From Epiperipatus broadwayi (Eukaryota; Onychophora; Udeonychophora; Euonychophora; Peripatidae), in the NCBI GenBank assembly GCA_028023455.1, contig JAQFVV010006200.1, positions 4,060,860 to 4,124,859 on the forward strand: a stretch of DNA of 64,000 nucleotides, in the 5' to 3' direction. Below, piece after piece: positions 22,810 through 34,074 of the stretch (position 1 is the first letter of the stretch; every line of letters starts with the position of its first letter). The translations under genes and the position numbers were made by a program. The notes under the pieces are model-generated. The model made no database searches and was not told where the DNA came from. It worked only from the letters and a program-made list of their open reading frames with translations.

Positions 22810-25340
22810 ATTTAATTTAATTTAATTTATTAAACATATAATCTCCTTGTGATAAATAAATCACGCATGGAGCTTAACAAAAATACATGTGCAATAAAAT
22901 AAAAAACATTAATATACAATAAAATAATTAAATAGAAATAAAAAGTTTTTGATTATCATCAATTACAATCCAGTTCGTAATTAATTTTCTCAAAGTTTTC
23001 CTTGATAAGTCATTAACATTAAATCCAATGTTTCTTATAAAAATATTATAAAATATTGGACCAAGATAACATTTCTGATATCTGCAATGAGTTTTAAAGT
23101 ACACTGGTTCAAATAATAAATCAAAATCACTTGATCTAGTCACCATTATTGATGAAGAATTATATTTATTCATTTTTTTTGTATTTAATATAATAACACA
23201 AAATATTCACTAAAAATAATTGATGAATAGTTAAAACTCCAGCACACTTAAATAATTCAAGTCTCAGCAAATCCAAAGGTTTAAACAAAATAATTCTTAA
23301 TGTAAAATTTTGTAGTGTTTGCAATGACTTCAAAAAATATGCTGCAGTGCCACCCCATAATGTTATACCATAAGAAAGTCTGCTTAAGAAAATTTGTTTA
23401 TATATACTTAATAGGACATATTTATTCAAACAATCTCTTAATCTATAAAAAAGAAAATTAAGTTTTCTTAATTTTACTTGAAGCCAAAGAATATGTTTAT
23501 CCCAATGTAAATACTTATCCAAAACCAAGCCAAGGTAAGAAATTGTTGAAGTCCTGGTAATTTTCTGACAAGACGTTTTATTAACATAAGGCAATTGAAT
23601 TAATAAGTCTTTTGCTGGAATATTTTTAAGAGAATACATTATGTAATTACATTTATTAATATTTAGCAGTAATCTATTACTGTTCATCCATTGTGTAATT
23701 TTAAATAAATCTTCATTCACAAGTTTCTCAAGTAAACTATATGAAACTGCTGAAGTAACCAAAGCAGTATCATCTGCAAAACAAAAAATGTTAGAATGAA
23801 GAGAAAGATCAAGCAGATCATTAATATAAACAGTAAATAACAATGGTCCCAGGACTGAACCTTGAGGAACTCCATATCTAATTATTTCAGAATCACTCAA
23901 AAAATTATTAATTTTCACAAATTGGCTTCTATTACTTAAATAAGATTTAAACCATTCAAGCATAGCACTCCTTATGCCACAATAGTGTAACTTAATTATT
24001 AATATATCATGTGGAACACAGTCAAATGCTTTCCGCAAATCTAAATAAATGCCTATAGTTTTGTAACCTTTTTCTAAAGATTCAGTGATGACTGAAACAT
24101 GTTCAGATAAAGCCAGTTCTGTAGATCTTCCTGGCAAAAACCCAAATTGATTGTTTGAAAATGAATTATATTTTTGAAAAAACAAAACAATTCTGTTTTT
24201 TACACACATTTCCAAAATTTGAGACAATGTTGATAAAATAGAAATTGGCCTGTAGTTTTCCAAACATTCCCTATCTCCACTCTTAAAAATAGGTGTAACA
24301 ACAGCAGATTTTAAACAATCTGGAAATATACCTGAATCAATAGAAGAATTAAATAAAAAAGATAAAATTGGTAAAAGAATGGAAACATTTTCAATTAATA
24401 TTTTTACAGAAATACAATCCAAACCAATACATTTTTTATGTCTCATTTTATAAAGAGAATCTAAAATTTCACAATCTTCAATCTCTTTAAAAACAAAAGA
24501 ATTTAGGATAGATTTCTTATATTGAAAAACATGAGAACTGCAATTATTGTCAAAACTATTCATTAACAATTCCACACTGTGTACAAAATATTGATTGAAA
24601 TGATCAGCTATTAGTTTTGAATTATTTAAAACATCAATAGATATTTCATTAATCTTTAGTCTAGAAATTTGTGAAAATCCTTCTTTAAAAATAAATTTTT
24701 TAACAACAGTCCAAAAGTTGCTTAATTTAGTTGATTTTAAAGAATCAATTTGAGTAGAATAGAAAATCAATTTAGCTTTGACTATATCTTTCTTTATTTC
24801 TTTATCAAGAACCTTTAGCTGAATTTTTAAATCTTCATTAGCAGGAAACCTTTTGAAAAGCTTGTACAATTTATTCTTACTGTTAACTTTTGATATTAAC
24901 TCATTTGTAATCCAATCATGTCTCTTCAGATCTTTCTTCTTTATATATTTTATAAAAGAACAATAATCTATAAACTCCTTCATCTTGTCGACAAAGAATG
25001 AAAATGCACAATTTACATCATTCAACTCAAAGATTAAATTCCAATCATATTTAGTAATTAAGGATTTCAAACGATCATGAGATAAAAGTTTAAAACACTT
25101 TTTACTATGAGAAAAATTCTTTTTAAAAGTAACAACAATTCCTCTGTGATCTGTAAGACACCAATCCAAAAAAGATGTTTTCAAAAGAATATTTTCAGGA
25201 CATCTAGCAAAGACGTGATCAATAAGTGAAGATGATGAAGATGTAACACGTGTAGGATGAAATAAACATTGAATAAATCCAAAAAGTGACAGCATATTTA
25301 AATAATGTTGAGCAGCAACAGAAATTTCACCAGAAATATC
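22810..25340 (-). mobile_element. Jockey/CR1-like LINE, 5' truncated, best preserved ORF2
   Basis: One nearly uninterrupted minus-strand frame covers the C-terminal endonuclease, full reverse transcriptase and conserved C-terminal domain. The frame is open upstream of the first Met into DISGEISVAAQHY, then runs into an (ATT)n array, so the 5' truncation lies inside the endonuclease. The 3' end is an AATTT/ATT repeat. The long open frame in such AT-rich DNA suggests a recent insertion. It is one of the two least decayed LINEs in the window. Confidence 0.85.
22928..25295 (-). pseudogene. LINE ORF2: endonuclease C-terminus, RT and C-terminal domain
   Basis: Reads first SSSLIDHVFARCPE and TDHRGIVV, the last endonuclease blocks (the SDH equivalent is TDH). 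RT blocks follow: ENYRPISILSTLSQILE, NNQFGFLPGRSTELAL, YLDLRKAFDCVPHDIL, YGVPQGSVLGPLLFTVYIND and FADDTALV, with the catalytic Asp pair intact, then the thumb motif ISYLGLVLDKYLHW. The 709-codon frame ends in KYKKNE at an A8 run near 23176-23180. A one-base shift there continues into 80 further codons (TRSSDFDLL..., YLGPIFYN, LSRKTLRKLI) that match the conserved tail of this clade, so the stop is a frameshift and not the natural end. RT copies LINE RNA at the nicked target. Confidence 0.85.
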
Positions 25341-25560
<220 letters not shown>

Positions 25561-25619
25561 GGGTGGGGAAATATGAACTTCCTTTATATTTTCAAGTAAT
25601 AATTTACTAAGGCTGTAAC

Positions 25620-26080
25620 CTTAGAAATAAGCGTCTGAAAAATACGAAGGTAGGGACCTCTAAATAAATCTGACAATAGAAAGCAGTAAATAAATAATAG
25701 AATTGTTTATTGCTTGGAAATTCATAAAAAAGTTTCAACATTGAATGTAACACAGTTGGAGCCAAGATCTATAGATCTTGGAACTCCAGAATTCATAACT
25801 TTATTACTGCACTAAATTCTACAGGGCATAGAAAACAGTGTAATGATATAATCAACCTTTGTGCAGTTTATCAATCCAACGAGTATGTAATTACTGTTTA
25901 ATGAGGTTTATTTAAACTTCTTTTAGTTAATAATCTCACTCTTTTAAGTCAAGGTGAAATCTTTAATGTCTGTATAAACATATTAGACCACATATAAAGA
26001 AAGATTTCCATGTTTATTGTTTAAATGAAGTTGTTTTGACAACAGATTAAAATTGTTGATGGTTATTGATATTGGTATTG
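25620..26080. other. AT-rich spacer
   Basis: No gene or repeat recognised. Confidence 0.4.
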
Positions 26081-26098
26081 TTTAGATGTGGACTGGTT

Positions 26099-26197
26099 CC
26101 CCCCCCCCCCATGTGTCATAGCATCAGTCGGAACGCGAACCCGGGACAACTGCTTGTAAAGCAGCTGTCGCTGACCTCTCGACCACCAATGCTTGAT
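26099..26197 (-). mobile_element. Tiny tRNA-only SINE, copy 2 (poly-G tail)
   Basis: The tRNA-like body (26192-26121, minus) has A box, anticodon loop TTTACAA (UAC) and B box GGGTTCGCGTT-like. It is followed by TATGACACAT and a homopolymer that is poly-C on the plus strand (26099-26110), i.e. a poly-G tail on the element strand. A perfect 13-bp target duplication ATGTGGACTGGTT flanks it (26086-26098 and 26198-26210). Confidence 0.8.
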
Positions 26198-26219
26198 ATG
26201 TGGACTGGTTTTTTGTATT

Positions 26220-27000
26220 TACATGTATTAATTTGTATATAAATATATACTATCTGGTTTAATAATACATATATTACTATAAAAAATAATTTGATAATTA
26301 TAAATAACTGTATATAATTATCAATGTATTTAATAAATATAAATTGTTTTCATTCTCGGTTATCACATTTATCATTAATTATCAATAATATATAATTATT
26401 TTTGATAGATGTAATAAATTCTCATTTTAATGTTCTTCTGTATGCTATAACTTGTATGTATATGCTGAATTATTTCCATCTTCTAGTTTTTAAAATATTT
26501 TTTTTTTAAAAATTCAAACTTTATTTAAACTTTTCAAATACAATCAAATGTTAGTAAACACGAGTTAGTATATAACACAATATTTCACATAATATTATTC
26601 TGTTTTCTTTAGATACTGTTGATCATACCAATGAGATTACTAACATGGGAATCAAACCGGTGATCTTTAGATTGGTGGATATTAAATTTAATATAATGCT
26701 TTGATTAATTAGGCTAAGGCAATTCAGAAGCTCAGAAAAATATTCAGTAGTAAAATGATAAAACCAATCTCTCAAAGAAAAACTCTTTTCAGTTCTGAAT
26801 TCCATAAAGATAACTTAGAATTTAATAGATTTACCAAAGGAAATATGAAATAATTACTAATTTCGGCTTGTATAATAAAATAAACAATAAAAATATCATT
26901 TTCTAAATTATTAATTATGTATTGTTGAGTATAATTACCAAATTAATTAGCATAACAAAAAGAAAAAAAATAACAAGCTTTATTTAGCACTCATTAATAT
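26220..27000. other. AT-rich spacer
   Basis: No gene recognised. A 60-codon minus-strand frame at 26623-26805 has no family signature. Confidence 0.4.
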
Positions 27001-27018
27001 TTTTTTTCATTATTTAAC

Positions 27019-27123
27019 TTTTTTTTTTCCATGCGTCATAGCAACGGCCTGGAAGCGAACCCGCTAACCCGGTACAACTGCTTGTAAGGCAGCTGTGCTG
27101 ACCTCTCGACCACCAACGATTGA
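27019..27123 (-). mobile_element. Tiny tRNA-only SINE, copy 3
   Basis: The body (about 27120-27041, minus) has anticodon loop CTTACAA (UAC) and a small duplicated insert beside the B box (plus-strand AACCCGCTAACCC), also present in copy 4, which defines a subfamily. It has leader GTCAA, trailer TATGACGCATGG and an A-rich tail. A perfect 11-bp target duplication CATTATTTAAC flanks it (27008-27018 and 27124-27134). Confidence 0.8.
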
Positions 27124-27839
27124 CATTATTTAACGTTTTGTTAATGAAAGTTGCTAGATAATCATTCTTCATGAGAGTTTATTCTATGTCGGAATTTTCT
27201 TTTTCTGTACAGTTAGTTTCTGAACAAACTTCTTTTACTCTGTCCACAATGGATTATAGCTCCACATTTTGTATTTCTGTCATAATTCGATGGATATAAT
27301 ATATTCTCTCTCTCTCTCTGTGTGTGTGTGGTGGTTGCGGTGGAGGGGGGTGATTTCAGTGATCTGATTTTGTCACGAGTCAATTCTGTCACAAAAATAT
27401 TTAAGAATTCCAATTTTTTTTTTTTTTGTTGTAATTCTATTGCAAATTTAACTGGAAACATATTGTTGATGTGTGTCCAGAATAAGTGTAATAATTCGTC
27501 ATTTATGTCCGTACAATAAATATATCATTAACATAGTAAAAACAGACTTTACAAGCATTTCTCATAGGGGAACAATGGAATAACGCATCACTCACCAGTC
27601 TAAACGAATAATGGATTGGCAAAACTTTAGAGTTTTTTTCTTTTCTTGTTTCACTCTTTAATTAAGAATCGGTATATATTTTCTATACTGATTACTAATA
27701 GAATGGTTAACTAGACTGACTATGAATTTGAATTCACAGAAATTGTTTAAAACACCAGCCAATAATATTGACTTTTTTAATAGCTTCTAGCTCTCTAGTT
27801 TTGCTAATATATATCTTATATCTCATTAATCAATGATCA

Positions 27840-28480
27840 CTTCCCTTAACATACTTATTAAGTACACTACAATTTTAAAATGCATCTTTCTTGTTAATCA
27901 AAATATAATTAAATTTTATCGTACTTTCATTTAGATGCTTTGTTTTGGATTTTTTTTCTTTAATTAATAAAAGATTTTTTTCCCCAGTCACTTCCACACC
28001 GCTATTTTTTTTTTTTTTAATTTTTGTCTCCATATTCAAATTTACCCACAGCACATCCATTTTTCAAAGATCCTCCAAATATTAAAATCTAACCTGACAA
28101 TTTAAAAATATTGTTAAGTCTGATTAAAAGCTTTCTATACATACCAATAAAAATTATCTACTTTTTCATCGCAATGAGAACTTGTTGGAGCATAAACTTG
28201 AGTTATCTACATTTAATATTTTCCATTAAGTTGCTTGACATTCTATCTGTGCATTATAAATCTCCTTATTAAGCTTCCATTTTTTATTTATAACAAATTG
28301 CACTCCATTTTGCTTCTGATATTTGAATCCACTTTTCAAGTCAATTGTTTTTTCTTCTCTTTTCTTAACTTTACAGAGTTGACAGTGCTTTATTTTATAT
28401 TTTCTGCTTCATATAATATTTTTTGCTTGATAGGGATCTACGTTGTAGGTAGTTAGTGAAAAGTAATTGTGGCTCCTTAC
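27840..28480 (-). pseudogene. RTE-like LINE endonuclease relic
   Basis: Minus-strand frames read TKHLNESTIKFNYILINKKD, IAMKK and SEAKWSAICYK, which line up with the endonuclease region better preserved at 34.07-35.6 kb (shared plus-strand GTTAATCAAAATATAAT and ATCACAATGAGAACTTG-type sequence). Broken in every frame. Confidence 0.5.
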
Positions 28481-28909
28481 ATCTGGTAATTGCCAACTGC
28501 TACTGTGTTGACTGACAATTTTACATTCTCTGACATATGAAGACAGTAATTAACTTTTATCTGATTGTATATGTTAACTATGCTTTAAAAAAAATCCAAC
28601 TGATATCTTAGTTACTAAATATTATGCCACTGAGTAAACCATCTATATTGTTTATCATATAATTAATCATACAGTTGCCTTATGTGGTTTGATGCAATAA
28701 TAGAGTACAGTCACTGAAGTTTAGGGTCTATGTATTGTGGTCCAGTTCTTCCATTTCTGGTGTTTATATTTCTTTTGAATTTCCAAGAAATAAAGCCATC
28801 CAGTTATTTTTATTTACTTATTGCACAATAATAACTCTGTTTGGTTCTTTTGAGGTCTCAAAAAGAAATCAAATGGTTTATTTTTAGTTAGTAGCCATTT
28901 CCTTTTTCC

Positions 28910-30480
28910 AGCCATATATATCATCATCATTTTGATTATTAATGATCTATTGTAGGATGAAAGTCTCCCAAAGTTTAATCCAGTTTCTCCAACCATTGTT
29001 TCTCTTTTCCACATCCTAACAGCAAACTTTTTTATTCATCTCACATGTGATCTCTTTCACAGTCTTTTACAAATTTCTTAGTATTTACTATAAAACTTCA
29101 ATTATCCATATTTTATTATCTCTATTAACAATATGCCCAATCAAGTTCCATTTCAGTCTTTTAATTCCTTAAGTGTTGTCAGCGATAACTGTTTGTTCTC
29201 TCACCTAAGTATTTTATTTTTGATCTTTTCCTACTGCTTCTAACTTATCTCTTTATATTTTGTTGATCTATTGAGCATCCAAAATCTCAGATCCTTAGTA
29301 AGAATTGAAAAACACATCTATAAAAAAACTTTTTTTAAAATACATATCTTTAAATACTAAAGTATTGCAATCAGAAATACTCCATCCAACTTTAATTTTA
29401 CAATTAGTTTAAATGCATTATGTTTCCATCTATGTTAATAATTTAATCAAGGTATTTGTAGTTATTAACTTATTCTAATCCTTGATTATCAATATTTATT
29501 TTCTTCTTCAGGGAAAATGCATTAAATATTACTTTAAACTTTTTAGCATTTATCTTTAGTTCTTCTTTTTTACTTTTATTTGATAATTTTTGCAACATTT
29601 ACCAAAGCTCTAAAGTAGTGGCTCTCAATGTTCCTAATGCCATGACCCTTTAATATAGTTCCTTATGTTGTGGTGACCCCCAACCTTTAATTTTTCTATT
29701 GTTATGAATCAAAAATGTGTTTTCCAATGGTCTCAGGTGACCCCTATGAAAGGGTTGTTCGACCCTCACAGGAGTCATGATCCCCCAGGTTGAGAACCAC
29801 TGCTCTAAAGCATTATTTTCAGAAACAACTACATTATTTTCAAAATCTAAGTGACTTAAATAATCTTCATTTACTTTTACAGACTTAGCTTTTCATTTTA
29901 ATCCATTAAATATTTATTGTAAAACTGCTGTTCACAATTTTTGAGATATAGAATCATTTTATCATACACTCTTTTCAATTTTAATCTTTTTAGCATCACT
30001 AAGTAATCTAATCATTACTGTTGCAATTTCATAAATATTCTTCACAATCTGACAATATCCTGTGTCTACATTCTGATTATTAATGGTATAATTACTGTGG
30101 AGATGTTTATAAAAAGAGTTGCTAGTCAAAATCTGCAAATCCCAAGTATAATGGTAATTCATACTCATTAGTTGGTTTTATAACTTATCTCAATATTTGG
30201 ATTTATATCATTGTGCTAAAATTACTTTTAAATCCAACTAGTTCTTTTGATTAATTAAAATTCAATGTTTGCTATAGAAGAGTTGTAATTATAAAGATAA
30301 AGATTTCGTATTGTCCAAATAATTTTGCAATTTCTAATATCTTTTTTTAATCACTTTTCTTAAACAGCAATATTACTATTGCATTTTTTCAATTGTCTGT
30401 TACATCTTTATTATTTAGGTATTTGATACAGAAAATTGCAACAAATTTTCTATTTCTTCATTTCTTCTTTTAAAATACCA
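28910..30480 (-). mobile_element. RTE-like LINE RT and 3' end, split by a MITE
   Basis: In minus order: a block reading DTGYCQIVKNIYEIAT and DAKKIKIEKSV (the segment before the GVRQGD motif in RTE elements), then RT palm remnants, then the hAT MITE, then KKEELKINAKKFKVIFNAFS and INIDNQGLE (thumb), then a C-terminus WKRETMVGETGLNFGRL and a GATGATGAT tail at about 28920-28931. Stops are frequent, so the copy is inactive. The MITE sits between the FADD-proximal region and the thumb. Confidence 0.7.
29616..29802. mobile_element. 187-bp hAT MITE with perfect 8-bp target duplication
   Basis: Inverted termini are TAGTGGCTCTCAATGTTCC on the left and, reverse complemented, CAGTGGTTCTCAACCTGGG on the right. 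The flanks are CTCTAAAG (29608-29615) and CTCTAAAG (29803-29810), the 8-bp duplication expected of hAT. Subterminal GTGACCCC/GGGTTGTTCGACC blocks are characteristic. From memory, the CAGTGGTTCTCAACCTG terminus and GGTCG-ACCC blocks resemble non-autonomous hAT families of vertebrates (rodent URR1-like and relatives). No coding capacity. Confidence 0.9.
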
Positions 30481-30489
30481 GTAATAATT

Positions 30490-31570
30490 CAATCATTTTC
30501 TGAACCCCCTCCCTACTTAATATATTTAATTTTCATGTTTCCCCTGTTCATTTAAAATATATAGCTATTCATGAGATGTAATTGTAGCAAGTGCTTTTTT
30601 TGTTGTTGTTTTATATAACTATACAATCATCTTTCCTTTTTTAGTAATTATTCCAAATACCAAGATAATGTTTTATACTTTTAAGACATTTATATTCTTC
30701 TATAGCATTATTACCTGGTAATTTACAATTATATTTTTTACATCATAATTATTTGCTTTACTCGTGGTTTTGCTCACATTAATAGAATAAAAGAATAACG
30801 CAATATGTAGCTGTTCCTACAGTTCATATATTTACATATTATTTACATGAAATAATAATAATATATGGGTTATCAATGCCAACATCATAAAAATATAACT
30901 TTTTAAGATTAGTTATATTACTAAATTTGATCAAATGTTAGAATTTTTGTTTAAATATATTTATCATGTGATAAACTAATTTTTAAAAATGGCTATGAAA
31001 TTTTAACATGCTATTTTTTGTTCATGCTCCACTTGCAAGTAAAAAATTAAATACATACCACAAAGAAATTTAATTAATTAAAAATATGTTTACAAATCAA
31101 ATTTCAACTTACTTTATCAAAAACTATAATTCTCTCCATTTCTACAGTAAATATTTAAGGTAGTGTTCTATTAGCCACTATACATTCCTTGATGTTTTCT
31201 CTGCAAAAACACAGAATTATTGCTGTTTACGTGCCTGAAACTACAGCTAATACAACACTACGTTCATAATAGCCATTTATGGTACATGAGATAGCATTGT
31301 TCTCTAAGCATATGTACAGAAATAGTACACCCAGATTTGTGTAGTGACACTTTATGCATATGATCAGTAATGACAGTTCCTACCATTTCATATGAGGTTG
31401 GCTGGACTTCATAAAACTCTTCAAATCTGCTTCCAAACTCATTGTCTTATACCTCAACTGATATAGTGCTACATAGTGATAATTTTCTGTCTGTCAGCAT
31501 GCATCCATAGGCAGTTTGGAAGCTGTGAGCTTTTGGGGAGGGATCAGGCAGAACACAGTTTGAGGTGTTC
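30490..31570. other. Spacer, no gene recognised
   Basis: AT-rich to about 31150, then gradually less AT-rich towards the LINE starting at 31577. The last 400 bp may be unclassified upstream LINE sequence, but I find no RT motif in it. Confidence 0.35.
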
Positions 31571-31576
31571 GCATAA

Positions 31577-33117
31577 GTGTCATTCGACTCCGTGAGAACT
31601 GATGTTCTTCTCAGTGTTCTGGAACAGCTAAATGTACCACCCGTATACATTCAAATAATTGAGAACCTTCTTTACAATCAGGAAGTGTTCTTGTCCCTAG
31701 ATGGTCGCATTGCCCCAGGTTGTATGCCCTACATCTCCATCCCGCAAGGTTCTCCCCTGAGTGCACTTCTCTTTGCTGCCTATATCAATCCAATGCTGTT
31801 GAACATCGAGGCCACGTTTTCTGGTATCGCTGTTCCGCTACTTAATGAGAACATCAATCACATCTCCTATATGGATGATGTAGTTGTGTTTCTTTCATCC
31901 CATGATGAACTGGGTAAGCTAAAACAACTTCTTGATCACCATGGCAAATTATATGGTTTCCTTGTCAACCCAAAAAAATCAGCTATTTGGTCAATTCTTA
32001 CTGGCCAGAAGATCTCTGGTGGATTTGAAGCAGCACCACAGAAATTTCTAGGATTTCACCTATCAAAAACACCCACGGTGATGCGTAAAGAGATACAGGA
32101 CTCATTATTAGAGAAAATTGAAACCACAATCGCATCTTTGTCAAAAATATACCTTTCCCTATTTGGGAAAGTAGCCCTTTAAATGCTCTCATTCTTCCAA
32201 AAATAATATACTATTTGGCAGGGTTCATCCCCACCAAGGTATTCATCAACAAAGTAGAAACCGCCTGTAGAAAACTGTGTTGGGCGGGCCGATCACCCAT
32301 AATTAGCTTGAGAATCCTCCAAAAGCCCAAAACTTCAAATGGTCTCTCACTACACTCGCTAACTATATTCAACTTACAACACATCCATAATGTACTCTAC
32401 AACATCTTCAAGGAAAATGAACGTGCTCAATGCCCACTTCCGGAAAAGGACATTCAACCTACTGATCGACCACCCCCCAGAGGACGTGCCTTGCTCCTTC
32501 AACAGCAGATCAACTTTATCTGTGATAACATCAAACCAACATCAACCCTATTTCAAAGAAAACTTGCATATTGGGAAGTGTTTGATCTTCTTGACCATCA
32601 AAAACAGAGGATCCCCAGCTGCCTTTCTATCAACATCCCTCGAATGATAAGGATGACCAAGCTCTGGAAGTTGCCGCCAAAAATCGTGGACTTCCTATTG
32701 AAATCGAACCTGCATGCCCTCCCAACAAATGCCTTTCTCCACTATAAAAGGGGGCAAGATATTGACCCTAATTGCACATTGTGTCAAAGACAGGAAGAGA
32801 CTACTGATCACTTCCTCTTCGAATGCATAACTTTGAACAATTTAAGAACTCATTTTCAACAAAACATGACAAGAAATCAAATTGAAATGAACCCCAAGAC
32901 AGCAATTGAAAAGGGCATATTCTCTGAGATCCGGCTTTCAGCCATAATTAACTTTTCCATCTGGGCATTGCGCTGTAAGCTGATGTTCCAGGCTGAGACC
33001 TTGAATAATATATTCACAGCGTTTTTCCAAATACTAAACAAGGAAAGGGATAGAGATATGCGCACTGCTGACCCCTTCACAGCTGCACAAACCTGGGACT
33101 CCATTGCAATTGGATAG
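31577..33117 (+). pseudogene. LINE RT C-terminal half with YMDD box and CCHC motif, one frameshift
   Basis: Frame 1 (31577-32182) has FDSVRTDVLLSVLEQ, ISIPQGSPLSALLFAAYINP and ISYMDDVVVFLSS (YMDD catalytic box), and ends falsely at GKVAL. Frame 2 from 32190 onward (annotated Met at 32215) continues IIYYLAGFIPTKVFINK, KLCWAGRSPIISLRILQKPK and CTLCQRQEETTDHFLFEC, a C-x2-C-x8-H-x4-C knuckle as in L1/R2-type C-termini, ending at 33117. Restoring one base near 32178-32182 joins the two frames without loss. This is a single-hit, recently dead copy. Clade assignment (L1/Tx1 versus related) is inferred from motif style only. Confidence 0.8.
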
Positions 33118-33435
33118 AGCTCCCCGCAACTTTGCTGTTTATTGGGTGGCTGTTGCTTTTCATCATTTCATAAAACTGAAACATGGATATTAATACTATC
33201 TACTAACAGCATCTCATATTAATCTTCCCTGCTATGAACTTTAGACAAATTGGGTGTCTATGATATATTTTTGGAACAACAAACAAGTCACAAAAGTTTC
33301 CTGTGCAAACATTAACTCAAATATATCCTTTTTTTTATTTGCATGTTATTTCATAATCATTTACTTGTTTTTTTTTACTTTTTGGTCTGTATTTCTATGG
33401 TCTAAATGTACAATAAATTTGGTTTTTGAAAGATA
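31577..33435 (+). mobile_element. L1/Tx1-like LINE 3' half, little decayed, GC-rich
   Basis: Includes the RT palm to C-terminus and a 3' UTR ending near an AATAAA at about 33411. It is clearly less AT-rich than all neighbours. A diverged member of the same group lies at 62.3-64.0 kb on the minus strand. The upstream edge is abrupt: only the last bases before 31577 (CATTCGACTCC) may belong to the preceding RT block. Confidence 0.75.
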
Positions 33436-34074
33436 AAAATAGTTTTTAAATAGCATAAATTTAAAAGAAACCCTCCCCCGCATAATTTCCAAAAAAGTTG
33501 TTTTTAAATGAATTTCCAAAAAAGTAATTTTTAAATAGCATAAATTTAAAAAAAGAAAACCCCATAGCATAATTTCCTATTAGAAGAAAAAGAAAATCAG
33601 GCTGGACCAGAAATGTTATATTGATATGTTTTTTGACAGAAACAGCACCATCAAGTGTTGTACAATGGCTAATAGAACAGTACTATATTTAAATATGCAG
33701 GCCACAACATAATTTTCCAATGACTGTAATATTTTAATCTGTGCTACCCTCTTTTTATATTTTATGAAGTCATCTGGAAATGGTTACAATTTCAATTCAT
33801 ATTGCAAATTTCCAAAGTTTTTAAAATAATTAAGTACCATAAAGCAAAAATCCATAGCCTACGTAATTCTACAAACAAAAAAAAAAAATTGTTCAAGATT
33901 CATCAAGATTGGTACAATATTTATTGAATTATACAGTAACAAAACAAACAAATTTTTACATTTATATAGTCATAAAGAGAAGGATTAATTCTTGTTCTAT
34001 CATTTAACAATATTCTAAATATTAAATTCTTATTAATGGATTGTATTTACATTTTTATATATATTTTATATCAC

